A DNA stretch of 7,127 bases from Candidatus Sulfopaludibacter sp. SbA3 (GTDB taxonomy: Bacteria > Acidobacteriota > Terriglobia > 20CM-2-55-15), in assembly GCA_945861845.1 (NCBI GenBank), contig CAMAWS010000163.1, positions 1-7,127 on the forward strand, given 5' to 3'. This document shows, piece after piece, positions 1 through 6,596 of this stretch. The position numbers were made by a program, and so were the translations under genes. Numbering within the stretch: position 1 is the stretch's first letter; each line of letters begins with the position of its first letter. The notes beneath the pieces were generated by a model. The model was not told where the DNA came from and searched no databases. It saw only the letters and a list, made by a program, of their open reading frames with translations.

Positions 1-814
1 CCCAGAATATGCCGGGCGCGATCGCCACCGGATCGACGTCGTCCAGGACGATAGCGGCGTCATTGCCGCCCAATTCCAGCGTGACGCGCTTGAGGTTGGA
101 CGAAGCGCTGACTAGAACCTTCTTGCCTGTGGCCACAGAACCGGTGAAAGCAATCTTGTCGATCCCGGCATGCTCCGTCATCCATGGCCCGAGGTCATTG
201 CCACCCGCAATGATGTTCAGCACGCCCGGCGGCAGAATACCGCGGATGATCTCGCCCATCCTCAAAGTTGTCAGTGGCGTATTTGGAGAAGGTTTCTGCA
301 CCACCGTATTGCCGGTGTAGAGGGCCTGGATAATCCTCCCAATGGCAATAACGATCGGAACGTTCCATGGCGTGATGATGCCGACGACACCCAGCGGACG
401 GTAGCGAAGTTCCACGCGGCCGTGGTCATCGTCGCGCAGAAGTTCGTTCTTGATCTCGATAGACGACAGCCGTTCGATCTGCCGTGGCGCCAGCGTCAAT
501 TCCGCCTGCGCGTCGGCAAGGGGTTTCCCCTGCTCGCGAACCAGCAACGGAGCGAGTTCTTCCGCATGCTCGCGCAAAGCCTGGGCGAAACGGAGCAGAT
601 ACTCACGGCGATCCTGAAAGGAAAGGCGGCTCCAGGCGGGAAAGGCCCGGCGCGCCGCGGCAACGGCCTGATCGAGTTGCGCACGGGATGAGTCCGGGAA
701 CTTCGCAAAAGGCTTGGCGGTGGAGGGATTGATCACATCCAGCCAGGCATCGCTCACTTCGCCGCGTCCGTCGATCGTATGGGTGAAGTCGTTCACGAAA
801 TAGGAGTTTGCCAT
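1..814 (-). CDS. Aldehyde dehydrogenase family protein, 3' end outside the window
   Basis: The first 271 residues of an NAD(P)-dependent aldehyde dehydrogenase, which oxidises an aldehyde to a carboxylic acid in the cytosol. The frame is open from ATG at 814-812 to the window edge. Family motifs occur in order: [12 protein letters not shown] near residue 95, the ITPWN motif with the oxyanion-hole Asn at 151, the cofactor-binding KPS with Lys174, FTGS at 223-226 in the Rossmann fold, and ELGG with the general-base Glu247. The catalytic cysteine is expected about 34 residues past Glu247, so it lies just beyond the edge and cannot be seen. Full members are about 450-500 residues. The substrate cannot be told from this part. 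The gene diverges from bioB and nothing links it to biotin synthesis. No Shine-Dalgarno is visible: the bases before ATG belong to a long palindrome, so the start is likely from the protein but unusual in its leader. Confidence 0.93.
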   Translation of the reverse strand, partial: MANSYFVNDFTHTIDGRGEVSDAWLDVINPSTAKPFAKFPDSSRAQLDQAVAAARRAFPAWSRLSFQDRREYLLRFAQALREHAEELAPLLVREQGKPLADAQAELTLAPRQIERLSSIEIKNELLRDDDHGRVELRYRPLGVVGIITPWNVPIVIAIGRIIQALYTGNTVVQKPSPNTPLTTLRMGEIIRGILPPGVLNIIAGGNDLGPWMTEHAGIDKIAFTGSVATGKKVLVSASSNLKRVTLELGGNDAAIVLDDVDPVAIAPGIFW

Positions 815-873
815 GGAAATTAGGGACAGTGAGCAATTTCCGCCGGAAATTGCTCACTGTCCCTAATTTCCAT
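813..873. repeat. Perfect 61-bp palindrome (30-bp arms, 1-base centre)
   Basis: Bases 813-842 are the exact reverse complement of 844-873, with C843 at the centre. Pairing stops at 812 and 874. Each arm begins at its outer end with ATGGAAATTAGGGACAG. The element fills most of the space between the divergent aldehyde dehydrogenase and bioB genes and includes two bases of the former's ATG. Read as protein, it would give the nonsense stretch KLGTVSNF followed by a mirrored LLTVPNF. It is much longer than a normal operator or terminator and lacks a T-tract. It could be a REP- or MITE-like dispersed element, or a cruciform-forming regulatory site. The palindrome itself is certain; its nature is inference. 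Confidence 0.97.
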
Positions 874-885
874 CTGCGGACGGGG

Positions 886-891
886 TATAAT
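886..891 (+). promoter_or_regulatory. Consensus -10 box of the bioBFD operon
   Basis: A perfect TATAAT lies nine bases before the bioB ATG. Transcription would begin about 2-3 bases before the start codon, giving a leaderless or nearly leaderless mRNA. No Shine-Dalgarno is seen. The -35 position falls inside the right arm of the palindrome (around 863-868, CTAATT) and does not resemble TTGACA, so the promoter may need an activator or another sigma contact. No BirA-type operator was recognised. Confidence 0.5.
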
Positions 892-900
892 TTGCGCGAA

Positions 901-1860
901 ATGACTGAACTAACTGCAATCCGCACGGACTGGACCCGCCAGGAAGCGCGCCAAATCTACAATAAACCTCTCCTCGAACTGGTTTTCGAAGCCCAGCAGA
1001 CACACCGCCAGTACCACACAGCAAGCGGGGTGCAACTCTGCCAGTTGCTCTCCATAAAGACGGGCGGCTGTCCGGAAGACTGCGCGTACTGCCCGCAGAG
1101 CGCACACTACTCGACGGGTCTGGACAAGCAAGGGTTGCTCGCCATCGACGAGGTCATGCAGGCCGCGCGCAGAGCCAAAGAAGAAGGTATTCACCGATTC
1201 TGCATGGGCGCAGCGTGGCGGGAAGCGCCCGAGGGAAAGGAATTCGACCAGGTGCTTGAGATGGTGCGCGGGGTCTCTTCGCTGGGCCTCGAAGTCTGCT
1301 GCACTCTCGGCATGCTTACCAACGACCAGGCAGTGCGGCTGGCGGAGGCCGGCCTGTCTGCCTACAATCACAATCTCGATACGTCGCCCGAGTTTTACGG
1401 CCAGATCATTACGACGCGAAACTACAAGGATCGCCTGGAAACAATCGACGCGGTGCGAAAAGCCGGCGTCACGGTTTGCTGCGGCGGCATCATCGGCATG
1501 GGTGAATCCGACGACGATCGCGTCGGCCTGCTTCACCAGCTTGCGTCGCTCGCCCCTCATCCCGAAAGCGTCCCGATCAATATGCTGGTGCGCGTTGAAG
1601 GTACGCCGCTTGCCAATGCCGAGGCGATTGATCCGCTGATCATGGTTCGAACCCTTGCGGCGGCGCGGCTACTGATGCCCGCTTCGCGGCTGCGGCTCAG
1701 CGCCGGACGGCGCTCGCTGACACGCGAAGCCGCGACGCTCTGTTTTCTCGCAGGCGCTAACTCGATTTTTGTAGGCGACAAGCTCCTGACCACGCCAAAT
1801 CCCGGACGGGACGAGGACGAGCTTCTTCTGGAAACGCTGAGTCTGACTCCGATGCCATGA
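901..1860 (+). CDS. bioB: Biotin synthase BioB
   Basis: A radical S-adenosylmethionine enzyme that inserts sulphur into dethiobiotin, the last step of biotin synthesis. The protein has 319 residues; E. coli BioB has 346, and the difference is mostly a missing C-terminal tail. The radical-SAM motif CPEDCAYC supplies Cys57, Cys61 and Cys64 for the [4Fe-4S] cluster. The [2Fe-2S] ligands match Cys101 (RFCMGAAW), Cys133 (EVCCTLG), Cys193 (VCCGG) and Arg265 (LRLSAGR). [12 protein letters not shown] at 155-166 and ESVPINMLV are also typical. The ATG at 901 is chosen because the protein then starts about four residues before the position of the E. coli start. The longer frame from 808 would translate the palindrome. 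It is the first gene of the operon, and its stop overlaps the bioF start. Confidence 0.98.
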   Translation: MTELTAIRTDWTRQEARQIYNKPLLELVFEAQQTHRQYHTASGVQLCQLLSIKTGGCPEDCAYCPQSAHYSTGLDKQGLLAIDEVMQAARRAKEEGIHRFCMGAAWREAPEGKEFDQVLEMVRGVSSLGLEVCCTLGMLTNDQAVRLAEAGLSAYNHNLDTSPEFYGQIITTRNYKDRLETIDAVRKAGVTVCCGGIIGMGESDDDRVGLLHQLASLAPHPESVPINMLVRVEGTPLANAEAIDPLIMVRTLAAARLLMPASRLRLSAGRRSLTREAATLCFLAGANSIFVGDKLLTTPNPGRDEDELLLETLSLTPMP

Positions 1861-2963
1861 TGGAGTCTCGCCTGCAGCGCGACCTGGATACCCTGCGATC
1901 CCAGGCACAGTTCCGAACCCTGGAAACGCCTTCCGGAATTAACTTCTGTTCAAACGACTACCTCGCACTTGCCAGCGACGAACGTCTCCGCGAGGCGCTC
2001 TCCGCGGCGGTCGCGGGAGGCATCGCCCTCGGCGGCACCGGCTCGCGGCTGCTCTCAGGCCATTCGAAGGTATGGGATGACCTCGAAGCGGAGTTTGCGG
2101 AGTTCGTTGGAGCCGAGGCCGCGCTGTTTTTCGGTTCCGGATACGCGGCAAACACCGGCCTGCTGGCCTCGGTGCTCCAACCGAACGACACGGTCTTCTC
2201 AGATGAATTCAACCACGCAAGCATCGTGGATGGAATTCGCATGACGCGAGCCGAGCGGGTTATCTTCCCTCACCTCGATCTCCACTTCCTTGAGAGCGCC
2301 CTTGCTGAGAACCGAAAAGGAGAAAAGTTTGTCGTCGTCGAGAGCATCTTCAGTATGGACGGCGACCGGGCGCCCTTACCGGACTTGATGGCGTTGTGTG
2401 AGCGCTTCGGGGCAAACCTTGTCGTGGATGAAGCCCACGCAACAGGTGTCGCGGGTCCGGAAGGCCGGGGCCTTGCCGCGGCAGCCGGACGCCGGATTTT
2501 CGCGACGGTCCATACCTGCGGTAAGGCGCTGGCGTCCGCCGGAGCATTCGTCGCAGGATCGAAAGCGCTTAAAGACTACCTGGTCAATCACGCGAGGCCT
2601 TTCATCTTCAGCACGGCCCTGCCTCCATACATGGCTCTGCAGGTTCGCGCCGCGCTAAGGCTCGCCCAAACCGCCGAGGACCGCCGTAGCCACCTCGCAG
2701 AAATGGGCGATCTGCTCCGAATGAAGCTCAAGCAGGGCGGATTCGACACCAGATTGAGCGACTCTCAGATCATCCCGGTCGTGCTCGGATCCAACGAGAC
2801 AGCGCTCAAATGCGCCGAACGCCTGAAGGCGGGCGGCTTCGGAGTTCGCGCCATTCGACCGCCGACCGTTCCCGCCGGGACGGCGCGGCTGAGAATTTCG
2901 CTCACTTCGGGCCATTCGAATGACGACATAGATAAACTGGCGGCAGCACTCCATGAATCATGA
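1857..2963 (+). CDS. bioF: 8-amino-7-oxononanoate synthase BioF
   Basis: A PLP enzyme of the alpha-oxoamine synthase family. It condenses pimeloyl thioester with L-alanine to give 7-keto-8-aminopelargonate, the first ring-assembly step of the pathway. It has 368 residues against 384 in E. coli. Visible features are NDYLALA near residue 33, [10 protein letters not shown] at 59-68 in the substrate region, FNHASIVDG with the PLP-stacking His120, the DEAHATG motif with Asp191 and His194, and the Schiff-base Lys223 in [10 protein letters not shown]. The ATG overlaps the bioB stop in an ATGATG arrangement and a second ATG follows at once, so the start could be one codon later. No good Shine-Dalgarno is seen, so translational coupling to bioB is likely. 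A related 2-amino-3-ketobutyrate ligase is less likely given the operon. Confidence 0.97.
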   Translation: MMESRLQRDLDTLRSQAQFRTLETPSGINFCSNDYLALASDERLREALSAAVAGGIALGGTGSRLLSGHSKVWDDLEAEFAEFVGAEAALFFGSGYAANTGLLASVLQPNDTVFSDEFNHASIVDGIRMTRAERVIFPHLDLHFLESALAENRKGEKFVVVESIFSMDGDRAPLPDLMALCERFGANLVVDEAHATGVAGPEGRGLAAAAGRRIFATVHTCGKALASAGAFVAGSKALKDYLVNHARPFIFSTALPPYMALQVRAALRLAQTAEDRRSHLAEMGDLLRMKLKQGGFDTRLSDSQIIPVVLGSNETALKCAERLKAGGFGVRAIRPPTVPAGTARLRISLTSGHSNDDIDKLAAALHES

Positions 2964-3579
2964 TTTTTTCGTTACCGGTACAGATACAAACGTGGGCAAG
3001 ACAGTGCTGTCAGCGCTTCTATGCGCCGCCCTCGATGCGGCCTACTGGAAACCGATTCAGACCGGAGCACCCGCCGAACGTGACCGGCAGACGGTGACCG
3101 CGTTGGCCGAATTGCCGGCGCATCGAACCCTCGAAGAAGCGTATGTCTTCGAGCCTCCCGTGTCGCCTCATCTCGCCGCACAACTCGCTGGCATCCCTAT
3201 CCACCTCGATCGCATCACTCGTCCCGACACTTCGGTTCGCCTCGTGATCGAAGGCGCCGGCGGCGTGCTGGTTCCGATCAATGAGTCTGAGTTGATGCTC
3301 GACCTGATGCGGCGCCTCGGCGTTCCGATCATCGTTGCCTCGCGAACCAGCCTGGGTACGATCAATCACACGCTGTTGACAGTTCGTTGCCTGCGAGACG
3401 CTTCCCTTCCAGTGGCCGGCGTGGTCCTAATCGGAGAGGAGAGCCCTGCCAACCGGGCCGCAATCGAACGATTCGGAAACGTGCCGGTCATTGGTTGGAT
3501 TCCGAAGCTGGATGTAATGAATCGCGCCGTGCTGCTGGATGTATTTGAACGGCATTTCGACAAGTCGTGTTTCAAATGA
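2953..3579 (+). CDS. bioD: ATP-dependent dethiobiotin synthetase BioD
   Basis: Closes the ureido ring of 7,8-diaminopelargonate with CO2 and ATP to form dethiobiotin, the substrate of BioB. It has 208 residues against about 225 in E. coli. The P-loop GTDTNVGKT lies at 9-17 with Lys16 and Thr17, the substrate-contact Lys33 is in YWKPIQTG, and the EGAGGVLVPI motif starts at Glu100. The ATG lies 11 bases inside the end of bioF, so the two are probably translationally coupled. The C-terminus is intact and followed by a probable terminator. bioA, which makes the BioD substrate and often neighbours these genes, is not downstream: the next sequence is integrase. Confidence 0.97.
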   Translation: MNHDFFVTGTDTNVGKTVLSALLCAALDAAYWKPIQTGAPAERDRQTVTALAELPAHRTLEEAYVFEPPVSPHLAAQLAGIPIHLDRITRPDTSVRLVIEGAGGVLVPINESELMLDLMRRLGVPIIVASRTSLGTINHTLLTVRCLRDASLPVAGVVLIGEESPANRAAIERFGNVPVIGWIPKLDVMNRAVLLDVFERHFDKSCFK

Positions 3580-3607
3580 AGCACACATTGCGCTGAATCT
3601 CGTTTGA

Positions 3608-3638
3608 CGCCAAATCGCCACATTGGCGCCTTTTATTT
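3608..3638 (+). terminator. Possible Rho-independent terminator after bioD
   Basis: CGCCA (3616-3620) and TGGCG (3624-3628) pair around a three-base loop. Alternatively CGCCAA (3608-3613) pairs with TTGGCG (3623-3628) around nine bases. Both are followed by CCTTTTATTT. It lies about 30-50 bases past the bioD stop, where an operon terminator is expected. The stem is short and the T-tract is interrupted. The rest of 3580-3802 shows no gene or clear site. Confidence 0.4.
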
Positions 3639-3802
3639 CCGAGAATTACCGGGAGAACATCTGGCGGGGATAAGCGCCAACCGCCGGCTGAATGAGTTAT
3701 TACTCGCGGTTTGCGGATCGTGGGTTGCAGGGTTGCTGGCGCATGGCGACTCGACATTCTCGAAGAATCTCACATCTCGTCGGCGGCAAGACGGATCGCA
3801 CA

Positions 3803-4357
3803 ATGCCGGTAGAAGTATCGGGAGCAGGACATCCGACTGTCCTCACGCCTATAGAAAGTCGGCCGGCAAAGCTCCTGGACCGGCTTCGAATGGCGATTCG
3901 AGTACGCCACTACAGCCCCAGAACCCAGGAAGCATACGTCGGATGGGTGAAGCGGTTCATCGTATTCCACGGAAAGCGTCACCCTGATGAAATGGGCGAA
4001 CCGGAGATCGACGAATTCGTTACGTACCTTGCCGTTCAAAGAAAGGTCAGCGCTTCCACTCAAAACCAGGCATTGGCCGCGCTCCTGTTTCTATATCGGG
4101 ACGTTCTGGGGCGATCCCTTAATTGGATCGAGCCGGCTGTTCGAGCTAAACGGCCGGAAAGACTGCCTGTGGTTTTGACTCGCCAGGAAGTAAGGATCGT
4201 CCTTGGTCTGATGAAGGGTATCCCATACGTACGCCGGATAGCCAGCTCGCAACAAGAACCTGGAGAAATGGCGAACGAGGGTGATCCGTTGCTGTTGGGT
4301 GCTTGCACTTTCGTGCGCTTTCTTTTCCAACCACCTCCGAGCCATGGACCGGGGTAA
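3803..4357 (+). pseudogene. Integron integrase (IntI-type tyrosine recombinase), N-terminal fragment
   Basis: The N-terminal part of an integron integrase, the tyrosine recombinase that inserts and excises gene cassettes. About 120 residues closely follow the IntI pattern: LLDRLRMAIRVRHYSPRT, AYVGWVKRFIVFHGKRHP, VSASTQNQALAALLFLYRDV, RAKRPERLPVVLTRQEV. This is the core-binding domain and the first helix of the catalytic domain. Similarity stops near 4227, after LMKGIP. The frame runs on to 4357, but there it is antisense to another recombinase. None of the catalytic Arg, Lys, HxxR, His or Tyr residues are present, so it cannot recombine DNA. The start is uncertain: ATG 3803 puts LLDRLR near the spacing seen in IntI1, while ATGs at 3743 and 3692 would add 20 and 37 atypical residues. 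No strong ribosome-binding site helps. An IntI origin is nearly certain from the N-terminus alone, although the IntI-specific insert would lie in the lost part. Confidence 0.88.
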
Positions 4358-4522
4358 CTCCTGAGTCGCCAATCCTTCCTGCACGAGGAAATCGTCGAGA
4401 CGCTGCAGGATTCGAGCCGGCTCATGATAGGCGTAGCCACAGGCGTGCTTTTCCTGGAGAAACTTGTCCATCAATGGAGCCAGAACGACCTGGAACCCCG
4501 TGTTGGATGCATCATTGGGCAT
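4091..4522 (-). pseudogene. Tyrosine recombinase, N-terminal fragment
   Basis: Residues 1-99 form an N-terminal SAM-like core-binding domain of a phage-integrase-type recombinase. They include FLQEKHACGYAYHEPARIL near 21-39, the STQQQRITLVRHFSRFL stretch and AGYPAYV at 93-99. This pattern is common in the second or third protein of tandem recombinase sets. Similarity ends at base 4226. The frame continues to 4091 only as antisense of the integron integrase fragment. The whole catalytic domain is missing, so the product would be inactive. Its ATG lies 11 bases inside the end of the upstream recombinase gene and has a very good Shine-Dalgarno, so it was once a translated, coupled partner. Confidence 0.82.
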
Positions 4523-5516
4523 GATTCACCTCCTCAGGATCCAACGCCACGCTCCGCAAGGACTCGACATCTGCCTTCGCGTAAATTTGTGTGGATTCCA
4601 AGCTGGCATGTCCCAAGATTCCCGCAATGGTTGTAAACGGCGTCCCCTTCTCCAGAAGCCGAGTTGCCAGAGTGTGGCGGAGCGAATGCAGGCCGCGCTT
4701 TCGTGGGGTCCGAAAAGTGATCCCCGCCAACCGGCGCCAGTAGGTGACAATGTGGTGCAGGTTGCTGTTTTCCATGAAAGGACCAAAAGGAGGATTCACT
4801 TTGAGGAAAACATCTCGATGCGCCGTTTGGGGACGCCCCGACTTTAAGTAGTCGATCAGAGCCGCCCCCACTTCGCTGGTCAGGGGCAGGCTCAATGGCA
4901 TGCCTGTTTTCGATTGAGTGACTTCCAGTGTCGAATCTTCCCAATGAAGCTGATCCAGTTTGAGTGTGCGAATGTCTCCGGCACGCAATCCCAACCGGCA
5001 TGCCAATAGGAGAATGGCGTAATCTCGTTTACCTTTCGCCGAACTGCGATCGACCGCCTCCAAAAGTCTGACGACGAGTTCCTTCTCCCAAACCGACGGG
5101 ATCGTGGCATCCCGGGGAACACGGATTTTCGGCAGCTCCACACGGAGATCCTTCTGCAGAATCCCCCGCATTGTCAGAAACCGGAGAAAAGACCGCACAT
5201 CCGAAACGATTCGCGCCACTGTTTTCGGCTGCAAGTGATCCCGGCAGCACACGAACTCGGACAGATCCAACGCCTGAATTTGGTCCAGAGTCCGCGCTTT
5301 CCTGGAATGGAGAAAGTCTAAAAAGATCGTGATCTCTGTCGTACGCCCATGAATGGTCCACGGTCGAAGCTGGAGACGATCCTTACAGTACTGTTCGTAG
5401 TCGCGAAGCGTTTTCTGCATGGCCGGGAATAGACGGATCGCCTCCACCTCCGTGAATGCTCGTTCGATGCGGCCGTCCTTGGCAAAATCCGCAAGCACCT
5501 TCACACCACACACCAT
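4512..5516 (-). CDS. Tyrosine recombinase/integrase, catalytic residues intact, probably 5'-truncated
   Basis: A site-specific recombinase of the phage integrase family, 334 residues in the open frame. A core-binding domain spans about 35-125. The catalytic domain follows with all six active-site residues: Arg178 (GLRAGDIRTL), Lys203 (QSKTG), His277 and Arg280 (LHSLRHTLA), His303 (LGHASLESTQIY) and the nucleophile Tyr312. The first residues, VKVLADFAKDGRI, resemble an internal part of longer relatives, about 80 or more residues from their start. The frame upstream hits a stop within two codons, so the N-terminus is probably lost at the 5516 junction; this is inference. No Shine-Dalgarno precedes the ATG. 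It is followed, with an 11-base overlap, by a second recombinase that is cut short. It belongs to a RIT- or Tn554-like set and may no longer be expressed. Confidence 0.9.
   Translation of the reverse strand: MVCGVKVLADFAKDGRIERAFTEVEAIRLFPAMQKTLRDYEQYCKDRLQLRPWTIHGRTTEITIFLDFLHSRKARTLDQIQALDLSEFVCCRDHLQPKTVARIVSDVRSFLRFLTMRGILQKDLRVELPKIRVPRDATIPSVWEKELVVRLLEAVDRSSAKGKRDYAILLLACRLGLRAGDIRTLKLDQLHWEDSTLEVTQSKTGMPLSLPLTSEVGAALIDYLKSGRPQTAHRDVFLKVNPPFGPFMENSNLHHIVTYWRRLAGITFRTPRKRGLHSLRHTLATRLLEKGTPFTTIAGILGHASLESTQIYAKADVESLRSVALDPEEVNHAQ
4527..4535 (-). promoter_or_regulatory. Strong Shine-Dalgarno for the truncated recombinase
   Basis: On the - strand GAGGAGGTG lies four bases before the ATG at 4522-4520, and the GGAGG core is six bases away. 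It fixes the start and lies within the last codons of the preceding recombinase. It contrasts with the weak or absent sites of the bio genes. Confidence 0.8.
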
Positions 5517-6212
5517 ATGTCAACGCCAGCCCCGGTCGTTGTCGTACTCGCGGGAATTGGGGCACTGACTTCTATTCTCGGAATTCAAGCGGTCAATCCG
5601 GAGCCCGAGGAGGTGGGCGCCCTGCTAATTGTCTTCTTTGGAACCGGATTCGGCATTGTTGTCGCCTCTCAACTTCTCAGCGGCATCACAGAATTTGCGA
5701 GTGCCGGTTTCGCGGCGCGATTGGGCGTTTGGGGCCCGACCAAGCTTGGCCTCATCTACGGAACGAGTATCGGAGCATTGTGGGCACTGCTCCTTTATGT
5801 CGGGTTAGTGCTCGGGTCTGGATCCGCAATCCCACCCACTATGTTTTGGTTTGGATTCGGCGGCACAACGATAGTGGGATCTCTACTGGGAGCGCTCACA
5901 GGGACGATGGTCGGCGTGGTCCGCACGTTCGGCACGGAGATGTGGTGCGAGGGATGTAGTCGGCGCGTGAAACATTTTTTCCGTTATTGCGAACTTGAAC
6001 CCACAAGCGGCGACTGGGAATACTACGACCGGTATAAAGTGACGTGCTGTTTAAGATGTAGCGGGATTGTGAGTCGCATGAGGGTTGAGAGCGGATACCT
6101 GTTTGGTCAGACCGATCCCTTCTTCGGTCCGGTTAAGGAGAAGCTCCTTGGCGAATTTACGAAGCGCACGCGACTGCGGCCCAAAACGTTGCAGCCGCCG
6201 AGCCGCGCGTGA
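5517..6212 (+). CDS. Membrane protein with C-terminal zinc-ribbon-like domain, first cassette gene
   Basis: A protein of 231 residues that I do not recognise. The N-terminal half has four hydrophobic, glycine-rich segments at about 6-26, 34-55, 76-101 and 106-134, so it should sit in the cytoplasmic membrane. The polar C-terminal half holds two CxxC pairs, Cys144-Cys147 (WCEGC) and Cys178-Cys181 (CLRC), spaced like a zinc ribbon. The last eight or so residues, TLQPPSRA, are encoded by the attC site. The start is doubtful: ATG 5517 directly abuts the opposite-strand ATG at the edge of the recombinase remnant and has no ribosome-binding site, so the true 5' end may have been lost or replaced. 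The gene sits upstream of an attC in the orientation expected for an integron cassette. No function is proposed. Confidence 0.72.
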   Translation: MSTPAPVVVVLAGIGALTSILGIQAVNPEPEEVGALLIVFFGTGFGIVVASQLLSGITEFASAGFAARLGVWGPTKLGLIYGTSIGALWALLLYVGLVLGSGSAIPPTMFWFGFGGTTIVGSLLGALTGTMVGVVRTFGTEMWCEGCSRRVKHFFRYCELEPTSGDWEYYDRYKVTCCLRCSGIVSRMRVESGYLFGQTDPFFGPVKEKLLGEFTKRTRLRPKTLQPPSRA

Positions 6213-6276
6213 AGGTTTCGGGCTAAATCGAAAATGGCTCTCGCGGCGCTTGCGGCTGATCGTCGAATCGTTAGGC
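6179..6276 (+). repeat. attC recombination site 1
   Basis: The site runs from GCCCAAA (6179-6185, six of seven matches to RYYYAAC) to GTTAGGC (6270-6276, matching GTTRRRY). The inner arms pair: C6187-G6262 and G6188-C6261, then T6190-A6259, then six pairs from C6192-G6258 to G6197-C6253, then C6199-G6252 onward. G6191 and C6198 are left extrahelical. The site overlaps the end of the membrane protein gene and ends cassette one. Its 3' arm is clearly related to that of attC2. Pairing near the loop is imperfect. Confidence 0.82.
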
Positions 6277-6301
6277 AGGCTGAACCGCGACATCCGCAGC
6301 G

Positions 6302-6307
6302 TATACT
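6302..6307 (+). promoter_or_regulatory. -10-like box for the toxin-antitoxin cassette
   Basis: TATACT lies seven bases before the GTG start of the toxin gene, so transcription would begin at or next to the start codon. CTGAAC at 6280-6285 is a weak -35 candidate with 16-base spacing. No Shine-Dalgarno is seen before the GTG. Confidence 0.45.
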
Positions 6308-6314
6308 GGCCGCC

Positions 6315-6596
6315 GTGATAATCACTTGGGATCCCAAGAAAGCTGAAGCGAATCTCCGCAAACACGGTGTCGATTTTGACGAAGCGGCGACGGTCTTCAG
6401 CGATACGCTATCAACGACTTTTCCAAGCGAGGATCATTCGGAGAATGAAGCACGGTTTATTACAATCGGCTTGTCGGCGAATCGACAAATGTTGGTTGTG
6501 GCGCATACTGAGGATGACAACATCATTCGAATAATCAGCGCTCGACAGGCGACATCTCAGGAAAAACGATTTTATGAAAAAGGCCAGTCCTCTTGA
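6315..6596 (+). CDS. brnT: BrnT family toxin
   Basis: A 93-residue protein of the BrnT (DUF497) family, RelE-fold ribonuclease toxins of type II toxin-antitoxin systems that cleave RNA and stop translation. The family pattern is clear: ITWDPKKAEANLRKHGVDF at the start, EARFITIGLSANRQMLVVAHTE in the middle, and IRIISARQATSQEKRFYE at the end with the conserved SARxAT and Tyr. GTG 6315 is taken as the start because family members begin a few residues before the WDP motif. The in-frame ATG at 6234 would add 27 residues encoded by attC1. The gene overlaps the downstream antitoxin by 23 bases. Unlike the usual order of unlinked host genes, it lies wholly inside an integron cassette. The family call is firm; activity is inferred. 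Confidence 0.92.
   Translation: MIITWDPKKAEANLRKHGVDFDEAATVFSDTLSTTFPSEDHSENEARFITIGLSANRQMLVVAHTEDDNIIRIISARQATSQEKRFYEKGQSS
6559..6563 (+). promoter_or_regulatory. Shine-Dalgarno of the antitoxin gene
   Basis: AGGAA lies ten bases before ATG 6574, inside the end of brnT. It supports the 6574 start over the internal ATG at 6604 and gives the antitoxin its own initiation site. Confidence 0.6.

Larger units (their letters stand above)
4226..5516 (-). mobile_element. Remnant of a multi-recombinase (RIT-like) element
   Basis: Two overlapping tyrosine recombinase genes read leftwards: one with a full catalytic domain, then one cut at 4226. Tandem, overlapping and divergent-in-sequence tyrosine recombinases are the mark of RIT (recombinase-in-trio) elements and of Tn554-type transposons. 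The left border is the junction with the intI fragment. The right border is probably CATATG at 5514-5519, because the - strand frame meets a stop at 5522-5520. No terminal inverted repeats were recognised, so the limits come from where protein similarity ends. Confidence 0.6.

Noticed and set aside
170..691. Open frame of 173 codons on the + strand
   Set aside because: It is antisense to the aldehyde dehydrogenase, whose protein motifs are unmistakable.
813..873. Palindrome as a bidirectional terminator or a BirA operator
   Set aside because: It has no T-tract after either arm, sits before genes rather than after them, and does not resemble the BirA site pattern.
808..900. Longer bioB start at ATG 808, adding 31 residues
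   Set aside because: The extension is a translation of the palindrome and matches no BioB N-terminus; ATG 901 gives the family length.
910..1560. Open frame of 216 codons on the - strand
   Set aside because: It is a shadow of bioB; high G+C leaves few stops in the opposite strand.
3692..3802. Earlier ATGs (3692, 3743) for the integrase fragment
   Set aside because: They add residues unlike IntI N-termini and have no better ribosome-binding sites; they remain possible.
4303..4847. Several + strand frames between 4303 and 4847
   Set aside because: They lie opposite the recombinase genes, and none shows a recognisable domain.
6234..6314. Upstream ATG start for brnT
   Set aside because: The added residues come from attC1; BrnT proteins start just before the WDP motif, which GTG 6315 satisfies.
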